Shown here in pieces: positions 43,972 to 52,549 of a stretch of 64,000 bases of DNA. The notes beneath the pieces are model-generated. The model did not search any database and had not been told where the DNA came from. It worked only from the letters and a program-made list of their open reading frames with translations. Origin of the DNA: CAZRIE01 sp964600075 (GTDB lineage: Bacteria > Bacteroidota > Bacteroidia > Flavobacteriales > Flavobacteriaceae). The stretch lies in the NCBI GenBank assembly GCA_964600075.1, contig CAZRIE010000011.1, positions 8,153-72,152 of the forward strand, in the 5' to 3' direction. Numbering within the stretch: the stretch's first letter is position 1; every line of letters begins with the position of its first letter. Position numbers and translations under genes: made by a program.

Positions 43972-45216
43972 ATGTTCGACATCGAAAGATGGCAAGAAAT
44001 CTTTGATACTATCCGTAAAAATAAGTTGCGGACTTTCTTAACAGGTCTTTCAGTGGCCTCGGGTATTTTTATCCTCGTTATTTTATTGGGTTTTGGGCAG
44101 GGTTTCCGTAATGGTATTGCTAATGAGTTTGCACAAGATGCAGCGACTAGCGTCTGGGTATGGCCAGGTGTAACCACTAAAAAATATAAAGGGCTCAATC
44201 CGGGTAGAAATATCCAACTTCGTAATGAGAATTATGAATTTTCTGCCAATTTGTTGGAAGACGATATCGAGTATAAATCTCCAAGAATATTTGTTCGTAA
44301 TGTCTCGGTAAATTATGGTAATGAAGCCTTGGTGTACGGTGTACAAGGTGTGTCTTATCAATTTCAACAAATTGAGAACGCCAAAATGTTCGAGGGGCGT
44401 TTTCTTAATTACCAAGATGAGGTAAATACAGCAAAGGTGGCCGTAATCGGAAATAAAATCGCAAAAGATGTTTTTGGGGAAGTGGAAACCCCGGTCGGGG
44501 AGTTTATAGATATTTCTGGAATCCCCTTTAAAATAATCGGCCGGTTCGGAGAGACGGAAGACCGCGAGGAAGAACGCATCTTCATCCCTAAAACTACCGC
44601 CCAGCGTGTGTTCAATGGTGGTGATCGTTTGGACAACTTGGGGTACACGTTACCACCGGCAGAAAATTTTGAGAAGGCAGTGGCCAATGCCGTAAAATTC
44701 AAGAACGATTTACAATCCTACCTTCAACAGGCGCATACCGTGGCACCGGATGATACTAGTGCCATAAATGTGTATAGTGCCATGGAATCAGCAAAAAGAT
44801 TCTATAGCCTTACCGATAACATCAAACTTTTCTTTTGGTTCGTAGGCATCTGTACTATTATCGCAGGTGTAGTTGGCGTCAGTAACATTATGCTGATCGT
44901 GGTGCGCGAGCGAACCAAGGAAATTGGAATCCGCAAGGCGCTCGGTGCAAAACCGTGGTCGATTGTGGGCATGATCTTACATGAATCTATTTTTATTACC
45001 GCTATCTCTGGTTTTGCGGGCCTCATTTTTAGTATGGGCCTGCTGGAACTTTTGGGGCCTCATATCGAAGTTGACTATGTTTTGAACCCATCCGTCAATT
45101 TTACAGTTGCGATATCGACAGTGTTCGTTCTAGTTTTTGCAGGGGCCGTAGCAGGGTTTTTCCCGGCATGGAGAGCAGCAAACATCCATACGATAGATGC
45201 GTTGCGTGACGAATAA
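43972..45216 (+). CDS. MacB-type ABC transporter permease 1
   Basis: 414 residues. The layout is that of MacB/FtsX-superfamily permeases without a fused ATPase. It has an N-terminal helix (KLRTFLTGLSVASGIFILVI), a ~230-residue periplasmic MacB_PCD domain, and three C-terminal helices with the FtsX coupling motif ERTKEIGIRKALGAKP. Such permeases work mechanically with a LolD/MacB-type ATPase, a periplasmic adaptor and an outer-membrane channel. It is first of the efflux array; the nearest ATPase is at 48125. The start MFDIERWQEI is shared with the other permeases (N-terminus of type R-W-x-E-I). Confidence 0.92.
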   Translation: MFDIERWQEIFDTIRKNKLRTFLTGLSVASGIFILVILLGFGQGFRNGIANEFAQDAATSVWVWPGVTTKKYKGLNPGRNIQLRNENYEFSANLLEDDIEYKSPRIFVRNVSVNYGNEALVYGVQGVSYQFQQIENAKMFEGRFLNYQDEVNTAKVAVIGNKIAKDVFGEVETPVGEFIDISGIPFKIIGRFGETEDREEERIFIPKTTAQRVFNGGDRLDNLGYTLPPAENFEKAVANAVKFKNDLQSYLQQAHTVAPDDTSAINVYSAMESAKRFYSLTDNIKLFFWFVGICTIIAGVVGVSNIMLIVVRERTKEIGIRKALGAKPWSIVGMILHESIFITAISGFAGLIFSMGLLELLGPHIEVDYVLNPSVNFTVAISTVFVLVFAGAVAGFFPAWRAANIHTIDALRDE

Positions 45217-45339
45217 AAATGATGTGCGATTTTATGTTTACGAAGTTAGAGCTACGGGTTCAGGGTTATGAATTTGGGGCTAGAGGGTTAAAGAGTTAAA
45301 AAGCTGAAGTAAATAGATTTTGAGACGATTTGTAATAAC

Positions 45340-45369
45340 TCCTTCGCCTTGGGGAAGGTTAGGAGGAGA
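45340..45369. repeat. Palindromic element between permeases 1 and 2
   Basis: CTCCTTCGCC TTGGGGAAGG TTAGGAGGAG: outer arms CTCCT / AGGAG and inner CCTT / AAGG. It resembles the CTCCTCTT palindromes at 24270 and 46716. The flank 45240-45320 is a degenerate run of GGGTT/GAGTTAA-like short repeats. Confidence 0.5.
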
Positions 45370-45398
45370 ATTTTTGAATTTCATTGACGAAATGAACA

Positions 45399-46658
45399 AT
45401 GTTTAACAGAGACCGTTGGAAAGAAATTTTAGAGGTACTCACCAGTAATTGGTTCAGAACCATATTGACTGCTTTTGGGGTATTTTGGGGTATTTTTATC
45501 CTAATAATTTTGCTTTCTGCAGGGAAAGGATTGGAGAACGGCATCATGCAAGATTTTGGTGATATCGCTACCAATACAATGTTTATGTGGTCCAGGGCTA
45601 CTACAAAATCATATAAAGGGCTACCCAAAGGAAGAAGTTTTCTCTTTAAAAGGGAAGACGTACAGGCCATTCGTGATAAGGTTCCGAACCTTCGCTTTAT
45701 TTCCCCTAGAAACCAATTGGGTGGTTTTGGTGGGGCCAACAATGTAGTTCGGGGGCTACAAACCGGGGCTTACAATGTGTACGGTGATTATCCTGAAATT
45801 ATAAAACAAGACCCGATGACGATTACTTCAGGGCGATTTTTGAACTACAACGATATCAACGAAAAAAGAAAGATTGCCATAATAGGTGATGGCGTCAAAA
45901 ACGGCCTTTATGATAAAGACGAGGAGGTACTTGGTACGTATATCAGAATTCAGGGCGTGAATTTTATGGTGGTCGGTACCTATAAAAAGAAAAGCAACGA
46001 TGGCGATGGTGAAGAGGGGCAAAAGCAGATTTTTGTGCCCTTTACTTCGTTCTCCCAAGCTTTTAATCGTGGCAATGATGTAGGATGGATGGCAATTACC
46101 GCGAATGATGGTACCTCGATAACAAGTATCAAAGATAAGATTATGGGCGTTGTGAAAGAAAATCGAAAGGTGCACCCTGATGATCAACGTGCCGTAGGCC
46201 ATTTTGATTTGTACGAACAATTCCAAAGGGTTCAGAGTCTTTTCGGCGCTTTGAGATTTGTCGCCTATTTCGTAGGGATATTAGTACTACTATCAGGCGT
46301 TATTGGGGTAAGCAATATCATGCTTATCGTGGTGAAGGAACGCACCAAAGAAATCGGTATTCGAAGGGCTCTAGGCGAAAATCCATGGTCGATCAAACTA
46401 CAGATTTTGATGGAATCGATTTTCTTGACAATTATTTCCGGTATGGCGGGCATTACTTTGGGCGCTCTTGTTATTTATGCGATAAACACCTTGTTAGAAA
46501 TGAACGGTCCCGTAGATATGTTCGCAAATCCTAGTGTGAGCCTTGGTGTGGTAGTCGGTTCACTAATAATATTAATTGTTTCGGGTCTGTTGGCCGGGTT
46601 TATTCCCGCCCAAAGTGCCATTAAGGTGAGACCTATAGATGCACTAAGAACTGAATAA
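45399..46658 (+). CDS. MacB-type ABC transporter permease 2
   Basis: 419 residues, same architecture as permease 1: N-terminal helix (WFRTILTAFGVFWGIFILII), periplasmic domain, and three C-terminal helices with ERTKEIGIRRALGENP. Similar start (MFNRDRWKEILEVL). It is closer to permease 4 (50050) in the first helix, which reads GVFWGIFI here and GVLWGIFI there. It is separated from permease 1 by 182 bases containing a palindromic element, so separate or partially coupled expression is possible. Confidence 0.92.
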   Translation: MFNRDRWKEILEVLTSNWFRTILTAFGVFWGIFILIILLSAGKGLENGIMQDFGDIATNTMFMWSRATTKSYKGLPKGRSFLFKREDVQAIRDKVPNLRFISPRNQLGGFGGANNVVRGLQTGAYNVYGDYPEIIKQDPMTITSGRFLNYNDINEKRKIAIIGDGVKNGLYDKDEEVLGTYIRIQGVNFMVVGTYKKKSNDGDGEEGQKQIFVPFTSFSQAFNRGNDVGWMAITANDGTSITSIKDKIMGVVKENRKVHPDDQRAVGHFDLYEQFQRVQSLFGALRFVAYFVGILVLLSGVIGVSNIMLIVVKERTKEIGIRRALGENPWSIKLQILMESIFLTIISGMAGITLGALVIYAINTLLEMNGPVDMFANPSVSLGVVVGSLIILIVSGLLAGFIPAQSAIKVRPIDALRTE

Positions 46659-46715
46659 TATGAAGTGCGAAGTAAAAAGGTAAATGATTATAAATAAAAA
46701 AAATGAAACAAGGGA

Positions 46716-46743
46716 TTTCCCTCTTGAGGGTTGTATGGGGGTG
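46716..46743. repeat. Palindromic element CCCTCTTGAGGG
   Basis: TTTCCCTCTTGAGGGTTG contains the palindrome CCCTCTTGAGGG, followed by TATGGGGGTG. Similar CT-rich/GA-rich palindromes occur at 24270 and 45340. Confidence 0.45.
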
Positions 46744-46837
46744 TTTCCGGGATGCGAGATGTTGAACGTTTACAAATCTTCCTGAGCGAACTTTCATTAT
46801 ATTCAAAACAAGAAACAGAAAAACATCAATCAAAATA

Positions 46838-46885
46838 TTTCCGCTGTAGTTTGTCGTAAGCGGGGCCGAAAGACGGAAATGACAA
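46838..46885. repeat. Dispersed palindromic element, copy 2
   Basis: TTTCCG at 46838 pairs with CGGAAA at 46874; the right arm CGGAAATGACAA is the exact inverse of TTGTCATTTCCG at 40857-40868. Confidence 0.6.
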
Positions 46886-46904
46886 GAAATGTAACTAAGT
46901 AAAA

Positions 46905-48020
46905 ATGAAAAAAACAGTAACCAGAATCATCCTATTGTTCATCGTTGTCGCTTTTGGCGGTGCTATGTACTACCTATACCAAAAGAACGCCGAAGATCCT
47001 GTCACCTATGAAACTGAGCAGGCTTCCAAAAAGACTATAATCAAGAAAACGGTCGCGACGGGCAGTATTCTTCCTTTAGAAGAAGTACTCATCAAGCCGA
47101 ATATTTCCGGCGTTATCGAAGAAATCTTTGTTGTGGGCGGGGATTATGTGAAATCGGGCGACTTAATTTGTAAAATAAAGGTCGTGCCCAATTTGAACGC
47201 GTTGAATGATGCACGAAATTCCATTGACGAAGCCAAAATCAATTTAGATGACCAGTTGCGAAACTTGGATCGTCAAAAGGGGCTTTTTGGAAAAGGTGTG
47301 ATTTCGCAGGTAGACCTTGAACGTGCCCAGGTCAACTATGATCAGGCCAAACAAACCTATGTTGCGGCTAACAAGCGTTATGAAATCGTTAAAACAGGTA
47401 CAACCAAGGGCTATGGTAATGCAGCTAACACGCAGATTCGGGCTACGGTTAGCGGTATGGTTCTAGAAGTTCCGGTAGAGGTGGGTAACCAGGTTATCGA
47501 GAGCAATAACTTCAACGAGGGAACCACGATCGCTGCAATTGCAGATGTCGACAAAATGATCTTTGAAGGCAAGGTCGATGAAAGCGAGGTGGGTAAAATA
47601 AAGGAAGATTTACCCTTGGAAATTACCGTAGGCGCATTGGAAGGCAAAACGTTTGATGCCGTTTTGGACTACATTGCCCCAAAAGGTAACGAAGAAAACG
47701 GTGCCATTCAATTTGAAATCAAAGGAACTATGAAAAAACAGGATTCCGTATTTATCCGCGCCGGATTAAGTGCCAATGCCTCTGTTATTTTGGGGAGGGC
47801 AGATAGTGTTCTTGCCATAAAGGAAGCCCTGGTACAATTTGATGATAAGACCAAAAAGCCTTTTGTCGAGATAGAGAATGGCGAACAGAAATTTGACCGC
47901 AAGGATATCGAACTAGGTATCAGTGATGGTATTTTTGTTGAGGTCAAATCGGGTATTTCCGAACAGGATAAAATCAAAGTTTGGAACGCTATTGAAAAAG
48001 AAGAAGGCGAGACGGAATAA
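46905..48020 (+). CDS. Periplasmic adaptor of MacA type 1
   Basis: 371 residues. An N-terminal membrane anchor (TRIILLFIVVAFGGAMYYLY) precedes a membrane-fusion protein. It has a biotinyl-lipoyl-like domain split around a coiled-coil hairpin (NALNDARNSIDEAKINLDDQ to KQTYVAANKRYEIV), then a beta-barrel with the motif ATVSGMVLEVPVEVGNQVI. It bridges the MacB-type permeases to the outer-membrane channel. It is clearly paralogous to adaptor 2 at 51376 (shared KKTVATG, ESNNFN.GTTIA.IAD, KMIFEGKVDE.EVGK). It directly precedes the ATPase. Confidence 0.92.
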   Translation: MKKTVTRIILLFIVVAFGGAMYYLYQKNAEDPVTYETEQASKKTIIKKTVATGSILPLEEVLIKPNISGVIEEIFVVGGDYVKSGDLICKIKVVPNLNALNDARNSIDEAKINLDDQLRNLDRQKGLFGKGVISQVDLERAQVNYDQAKQTYVAANKRYEIVKTGTTKGYGNAANTQIRATVSGMVLEVPVEVGNQVIESNNFNEGTTIAAIADVDKMIFEGKVDESEVGKIKEDLPLEITVGALEGKTFDAVLDYIAPKGNEENGAIQFEIKGTMKKQDSVFIRAGLSANASVILGRADSVLAIKEALVQFDDKTKKPFVEIENGEQKFDRKDIELGISDGIFVEVKSGISEQDKIKVWNAIEKEEGETE

Positions 48021-48124
48021 ATTATTTAACACAAAATTGAGAGGAAATCTTGTAACATTTCAGCAACTTACGTGTCTTATTGCTGGATTACTGGTAAAAT
48101 CCAAATAGAACTAACAAAACCAAC

Positions 48125-48829
48125 ATGATAGAAATCAAAGACCTTCATAAATCCTATAAAATGGGTAACAATACCCTTCATGTTTTAAAAGGATTGAATT
48201 TTAGTATTAAAGAAGGCGAGCTGGTTGCTATAATGGGATCTTCCGGTTCTGGGAAATCCACATTACTCAATATTTTGGGGATGTTGGATGAAGCCGATAC
48301 CGGTGATTATACCCTAGATGGTGTTCCGATAAAAAATCTTAACGAAACAAAAGCTGCCAAGTACCGCAACAAATTTTTAGGTTTCGTGTTTCAATCCTTC
48401 AATCTTATCAATTACAAAAGCGCCATGGAAAATGTGGCGCTGCCTTTGTACTATCAAAAAATGCCCAGAAAACAACGGGAAGAAAAGGCCCTAAAGTATC
48501 TAACGCAAGTAGGTTTAAAAGAGTGGGCGACCCACTTGCCCAATGAGCTTTCCGGTGGTCAAAAACAACGTGTTGCAATTGCCCGAGCCATGGCTGCCGA
48601 ACCCAAAGTTCTCTTGGCCGATGAACCTACTGGAGCCTTAGATAGTACAACCTCATACGAGGTAATGGACCTTATTCAAAAAATAAATGATAATGGCAAT
48701 ACCATTTTAGTGGTTACCCACGAAGAAGACATCGCCCATATGTGCAAACGTATCGTGACCTTAAAAGATGGGATTATTGTAGAAGACAAAAAAGTAGAAC
48801 AGGTTAGAGCTGCACAATATGTTCAGTAG
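48125..48829 (+). CDS. ABC transporter ATPase (LolD/MacB type)
   Basis: 234 residues. Walker A is GSSGSGKST, the signature is LSGGQKQR, Walker B is VLLADEPTGALD and the H-loop is VVTHEED. It belongs to the LolD/MacB N-terminal ATPase group that partners with mechanotransmission permeases. It is the only ATPase in a run of four permeases, so it probably serves all or several of them. It overlaps the start of permease 3 by 11 bases. Confidence 0.95.
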   Translation: MIEIKDLHKSYKMGNNTLHVLKGLNFSIKEGELVAIMGSSGSGKSTLLNILGMLDEADTGDYTLDGVPIKNLNETKAAKYRNKFLGFVFQSFNLINYKSAMENVALPLYYQKMPRKQREEKALKYLTQVGLKEWATHLPNELSGGQKQRVAIARAMAAEPKVLLADEPTGALDSTTSYEVMDLIQKINDNGNTILVVTHEEDIAHMCKRIVTLKDGIIVEDKKVEQVRAAQYVQ

Positions 48830-50048
48830 GGACAACTGGAAAGAAATTTTCGAAACGATTCAAAAAAATAAACTCCGTACGTTTTTATCGGGGTTTACTG
48901 TGGCTTTGGGTATTCTCATCTTCGTTGTGCTTTTTGGTTTTGGGAATGGCCTCATCAATACCTTTGATGATTTTTTTGGTGATGATGCCACTAATGTTTT
49001 TCAAGTTTTTACAGGCCGAACAACCATGCCTTATAAAGGCTACAAAGCGAACCGATCTATCGAGTTCGATAATGACGATTTGGCCGATATTGAAAAAAAC
49101 TTCCCGCTGTTTTTAGAATACATTACCCCAAGAATAATACGACAAGATACGGTCAGCTACAAAAACGAATCGAATAGTTATGCTACATGGGCGGTCGGCC
49201 CTGCGCATCAGTTCAGTGAGATGACCATTATAATGAAAGGTAGGTATTTGAACGAACTTGATATTAAGAACAAGACCAAAAACGCCGTCATTGGCAGGCT
49301 GGTAGAGCAAGATCTTTTCGGTGCTAAAAATGCAGTGGGTAAGTTTATTGATGTTGGCGGAAGCGCCTTTAAGGTAATAGGTGTTTTTCAAGATGATGGT
49401 GGAGACAGGGAAGAACGTACTATTTTTATCCCCTATACAACACAACAGCTTATCGAAAAAAACACCGATAAAATCGATGCCATGGTCATAGGTTTTAAAC
49501 CACAGATTGGCTATGCAGGTGCCATGGCTTTTGAAAAGAGTCTCGATAGATTTATTAGGGAAAAGAAGTACATAAGCCCCAAGGACCAGAACGGTATATT
49601 CATACGAAACATCGCCGACCAATTAAAGCAAAACCAGCAATTTGCCCGGGTTCTTCAGATTATTGTCGGTTTCGTGGCTTTTGGTACCATAATCGCCGGT
49701 ATTATTGGTATAAGCAATATTATGGTCTTCGTGGTTAAGGAACGTACAAAAGAATTGGGTATTAGAAAAGCCTTGGGTGCAACTCCAAAAACCGTTATCG
49801 GAACAATTTTGTTAGAATCTGTTTTCATTACGACGATTTCTGGTTTTGTCGGCATGTTGATTGGTATTGCCATTTTAAGTTCTATAGGTGAAAAGTTAAA
49901 AGATTTTTTTATTACAAACCCCTATATAGATTTGGGCATGGCTATTTTTGCCACGTTCATTCTAGTCATTTTCGGGGCGATTGCGGGCTACGTTCCAGCA
50001 AGACGTGCTGCACGTATAAAACCTATTGTTGCACTAAGAGACGAATAA
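48819..50048 (+). CDS. MacB-type ABC transporter permease 3
   Basis: 409 residues. N-terminal helix (KLRTFLSGFTVALGILIFVV), periplasmic MacB_PCD domain and C-terminal helices with ERTKELGIRKALGATP. It is most like permease 1: both start KEIFETIQKNKLRTFL or QEIFDTIRKNKLRTFL and both carry FGEVETPVGEFIDI- or FGAKNAVGKFIDV-like segments. The ATG lies inside the ATPase gene, so the two are translationally coupled. Confidence 0.93.
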   Translation: MFSRDNWKEIFETIQKNKLRTFLSGFTVALGILIFVVLFGFGNGLINTFDDFFGDDATNVFQVFTGRTTMPYKGYKANRSIEFDNDDLADIEKNFPLFLEYITPRIIRQDTVSYKNESNSYATWAVGPAHQFSEMTIIMKGRYLNELDIKNKTKNAVIGRLVEQDLFGAKNAVGKFIDVGGSAFKVIGVFQDDGGDREERTIFIPYTTQQLIEKNTDKIDAMVIGFKPQIGYAGAMAFEKSLDRFIREKKYISPKDQNGIFIRNIADQLKQNQQFARVLQIIVGFVAFGTIIAGIIGISNIMVFVVKERTKELGIRKALGATPKTVIGTILLESVFITTISGFVGMLIGIAILSSIGEKLKDFFITNPYIDLGMAIFATFILVIFGAIAGYVPARRAARIKPIVALRDE

Positions 50049-50049
50049 T

Positions 50050-51312
50050 ATGAGATTTATATTCGATAGAAATACGTGGCAAGAGATTTTCGGATCTATC
50101 AGTAAGAACAAGATACGGACCATAATCACCGTAATCGGAGTATTATGGGGCATATTCATTTATATTGCTTTATCGGGCGCGGCAAAGGGCATGGACAATG
50201 GCTTCGAGAGTATGTTCGAGACCATTGCAAAAAATAGCATGTTCGTTTGGGCACAGAGTACAAGCATGCCGAACGAAGGTTATAAAACCGGTCGACAGAT
50301 GCAATTAAAATTGGGAGATGCCACCATGATTGAGAATCGAATTCCTGAGGTGCAGTATATTGCGCCTCGTAATGTGAGGGGCTTCTTTGGTTCTGAACCG
50401 GCGAATATTGCCCGCGGTAACAAATCTGGCAGCTATTCGTTATTTGGGGATTTTCCGGCATTTACGAAGATTGCCCCAAAAAAAATATATGATGGGGGCC
50501 GCTTTCTCAATGATGAAGATATTGAGCAGGCCAGAAAGGTTGCCGTTATTGGCGAGCGCACCCAAAAAGAACTTTTTGATAAAGACGAAAATCCTATTGG
50601 AGGGTTTTTCAAAATTGACGACGTTTTTTTTCAAGTAGTCGGGGTTCACAAATTTGAACAAGGCGGAGGATTCGGCGGAGATGGTGATATATTCATTCCC
50701 TTCACCACCTTTAGAAGGTTATACAATACAGGAAACGATGTGGGCTGGTTTTCCATTGCGGCATATGATGATGCCGATGTGTTAAAGGTCGAAGAAAATA
50801 TCAAGAACCTTTTAAAAAATATCCATCAAGTACATCCTGATGATGAACGCGCTTTTGGGTCATTTAACTTGGGCGAGCAGTTCAATAAAATAGTGGGCTT
50901 CGCCAATGGTATAACCTTTTTGTCCCTTATTGTTGGTATTGCAACCATTCTGGCCGGGGTTATTGGCATAGGTAATATCCTTTTGATTTCTGTTAAAGAA
51001 CGTACTAAAGAACTAGGCGTACGAAGGGCCTTGGGCGCAACACCTGCCGAAGTCAGGAATCAAATTATTTTAGAATCTGTTTTCCTAACTGTAATCGCCG
51101 GTATTATGGGCATTATTTTGGGAGCTGTTGCCTTGTCTATAATCAATAATCTAACAAAAGACATAGATTTTCCATATACCAATCCAACCGTTCCCATACC
51201 CTATGTTTTAGGAGCTTTGGCGATAATGGTCGTATTAGGAACCTTGATAGGTCTCATACCCGCCCAGCGCGCTGTTAGTATCAAACCTATCGACGCCTTA
51301 CGGGAAGAATAA
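50050..51312 (+). CDS. MacB-type ABC transporter permease 4
   Basis: 420 residues. N-terminal helix (KIRTIITVIGVLWGIFIYIA), periplasmic domain, and three C-terminal helices with ERTKELGVRRALGATP. It resembles permease 2 more than permease 3 (shared GVFWGIF-like helix, NTGNDVGWFSI versus NRGNDVGWMAI, HPDDERAFGSF versus HPDDQRAVGHF). One base separates it from permease 3. The 3+4 pair therefore mirrors the 1+2 pair. Confidence 0.93.
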   Translation: MRFIFDRNTWQEIFGSISKNKIRTIITVIGVLWGIFIYIALSGAAKGMDNGFESMFETIAKNSMFVWAQSTSMPNEGYKTGRQMQLKLGDATMIENRIPEVQYIAPRNVRGFFGSEPANIARGNKSGSYSLFGDFPAFTKIAPKKIYDGGRFLNDEDIEQARKVAVIGERTQKELFDKDENPIGGFFKIDDVFFQVVGVHKFEQGGGFGGDGDIFIPFTTFRRLYNTGNDVGWFSIAAYDDADVLKVEENIKNLLKNIHQVHPDDERAFGSFNLGEQFNKIVGFANGITFLSLIVGIATILAGVIGIGNILLISVKERTKELGVRRALGATPAEVRNQIILESVFLTVIAGIMGIILGAVALSIINNLTKDIDFPYTNPTVPIPYVLGALAIMVVLGTLIGLIPAQRAVSIKPIDALREE

Positions 51313-51375
51313 ACTGAAATGTTTGTAACAAAAATCAAAACAACTGAACCAATAGAAAATTAAGACACCTAAGAA

Positions 51376-52518
51376 ATGAACAAGATTGTAAAGTATATTC
51401 TAATCGGAATTTTAGTGCTTGGAGCGCTTTGGGCCGCCGCTTTTTTTATAAAATCAAATAGCAAAGAGGCTATTACTTACGAGACACAAAATCCGTTTAT
51501 CTCCAATATTGAAAAGAAAACTGTTGCCACCGGAAAGGTAGTACCAGAAGATGAAATCGAGATAAAGCCACAAATTTCTGGAATTATTCAAAAAATGTAC
51601 CTGCAAGAGGGGGAAAAGGTAAAGGCCGGTGATTTAATTGCGACAATTAAGGTCGTGCCCAATGAGCAATCATTGAACCAAGCTCGTGGAAGAGTCAGAA
51701 ATGCAGAATTGGCCTTAAACAATATCAAAATCGAATATAACCGGAACAAAACGCTCTTTGATAAAGGGGTGATTTCTAGTCAAAATTTCAATACATTTCA
51801 ATTACAGAATGACCAGGCAGAACAAGAATTGAAAAACTCAAAGGCAGACTACCAAATTATACGTTTGGGTTCTGCAGGCGGCTCAACTACTGCGAATACC
51901 GATATCAGGGCAACGGTCGATGGCACCATATTAGAGATACCTGTAGAAGAAGGTGATCAGGTCATTCAGAGTAACAATTTCAACGACGGAACTACGATTG
52001 CCACGATAGCAGATTTGAGTAAAATGATTTTTGAAGGCAAGGTAGACGAAGGTGAAGTAGGCAAACTCGAAGTAGGCACGCCCTTGAAAATTAGTCTTGG
52101 CGCGGTCGAAGGAAAGGAATTGGATGCAAAACTCCGATTTATCGCTCCAAAAGGTATAGAAGAAACAGGTGCCGTACAATTTAAAATTGAGGGTGATGTA
52201 GAGGTTCAGGAAGACGTTTTTATTCGTGCAGGTTATAGTGCCAATGCGTCGCTTGTTTTAGAAAAGAAAGATGATATTTTGGTTATACCCGAAGCTTTGC
52301 TGCAGTTCGATAAGAAAACGGACAAGCCTTATGTCGAAGTGTCTACCGGAGAACAAGAGTTCGAACGGAAAGATATCGAAATCGGAATTTCTGACGGCGT
52401 TAATGTTGAAATTGTATCAGGACTTACCGAATCTGATAACGTGAAAATATGGAACAAGACAGAGCCCATAAAAAAGGGCGAAGATGAAGAGGAGGAAACC
52501 GAAGATAGTGAAGAGTAA
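51376..52518 (+). CDS. Periplasmic adaptor of MacA type 2
   Basis: 380 residues. Same architecture as adaptor 1: anchor (YILIGILVLGALWAAAFFIK), split lipoyl domain with coiled-coil hairpin, beta-barrel and membrane-proximal domain, with a Glu-rich C-terminal tail (GEDEEEETEDSEE). Many segments align with adaptor 1 throughout its length, so the two are duplicates. It lies 63 bases after permease 4 and just before the TolC gene. Confidence 0.93.
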   Translation: MNKIVKYILIGILVLGALWAAAFFIKSNSKEAITYETQNPFISNIEKKTVATGKVVPEDEIEIKPQISGIIQKMYLQEGEKVKAGDLIATIKVVPNEQSLNQARGRVRNAELALNNIKIEYNRNKTLFDKGVISSQNFNTFQLQNDQAEQELKNSKADYQIIRLGSAGGSTTANTDIRATVDGTILEIPVEEGDQVIQSNNFNDGTTIATIADLSKMIFEGKVDEGEVGKLEVGTPLKISLGAVEGKELDAKLRFIAPKGIEETGAVQFKIEGDVEVQEDVFIRAGYSANASLVLEKKDDILVIPEALLQFDKKTDKPYVEVSTGEQEFERKDIEIGISDGVNVEIVSGLTESDNVKIWNKTEPIKKGEDEEEETEDSEE

Positions 52519-52549
52519 AAATCATCAATCAAAATCAAAAAATCAAAAA

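Larger units (their letters stand above)
46659..46904. other. Intergenic region with repeats before adaptor 1
   Basis: No gene; a 16-codon ORF here is spurious. It holds a CTCTTGAGGG-type palindrome (46716-46743) and the second copy of the TTGTCATTTCCG element. No clear TAnnTTTG promoter is visible. Confidence 0.6.

Noticed and set aside
46702..46752. Small ORF MKQGISLLRVVWGCF...
   Set aside because: It lies wholly in a repeat element, has 16 codons, no homology that I recognise and no start context.
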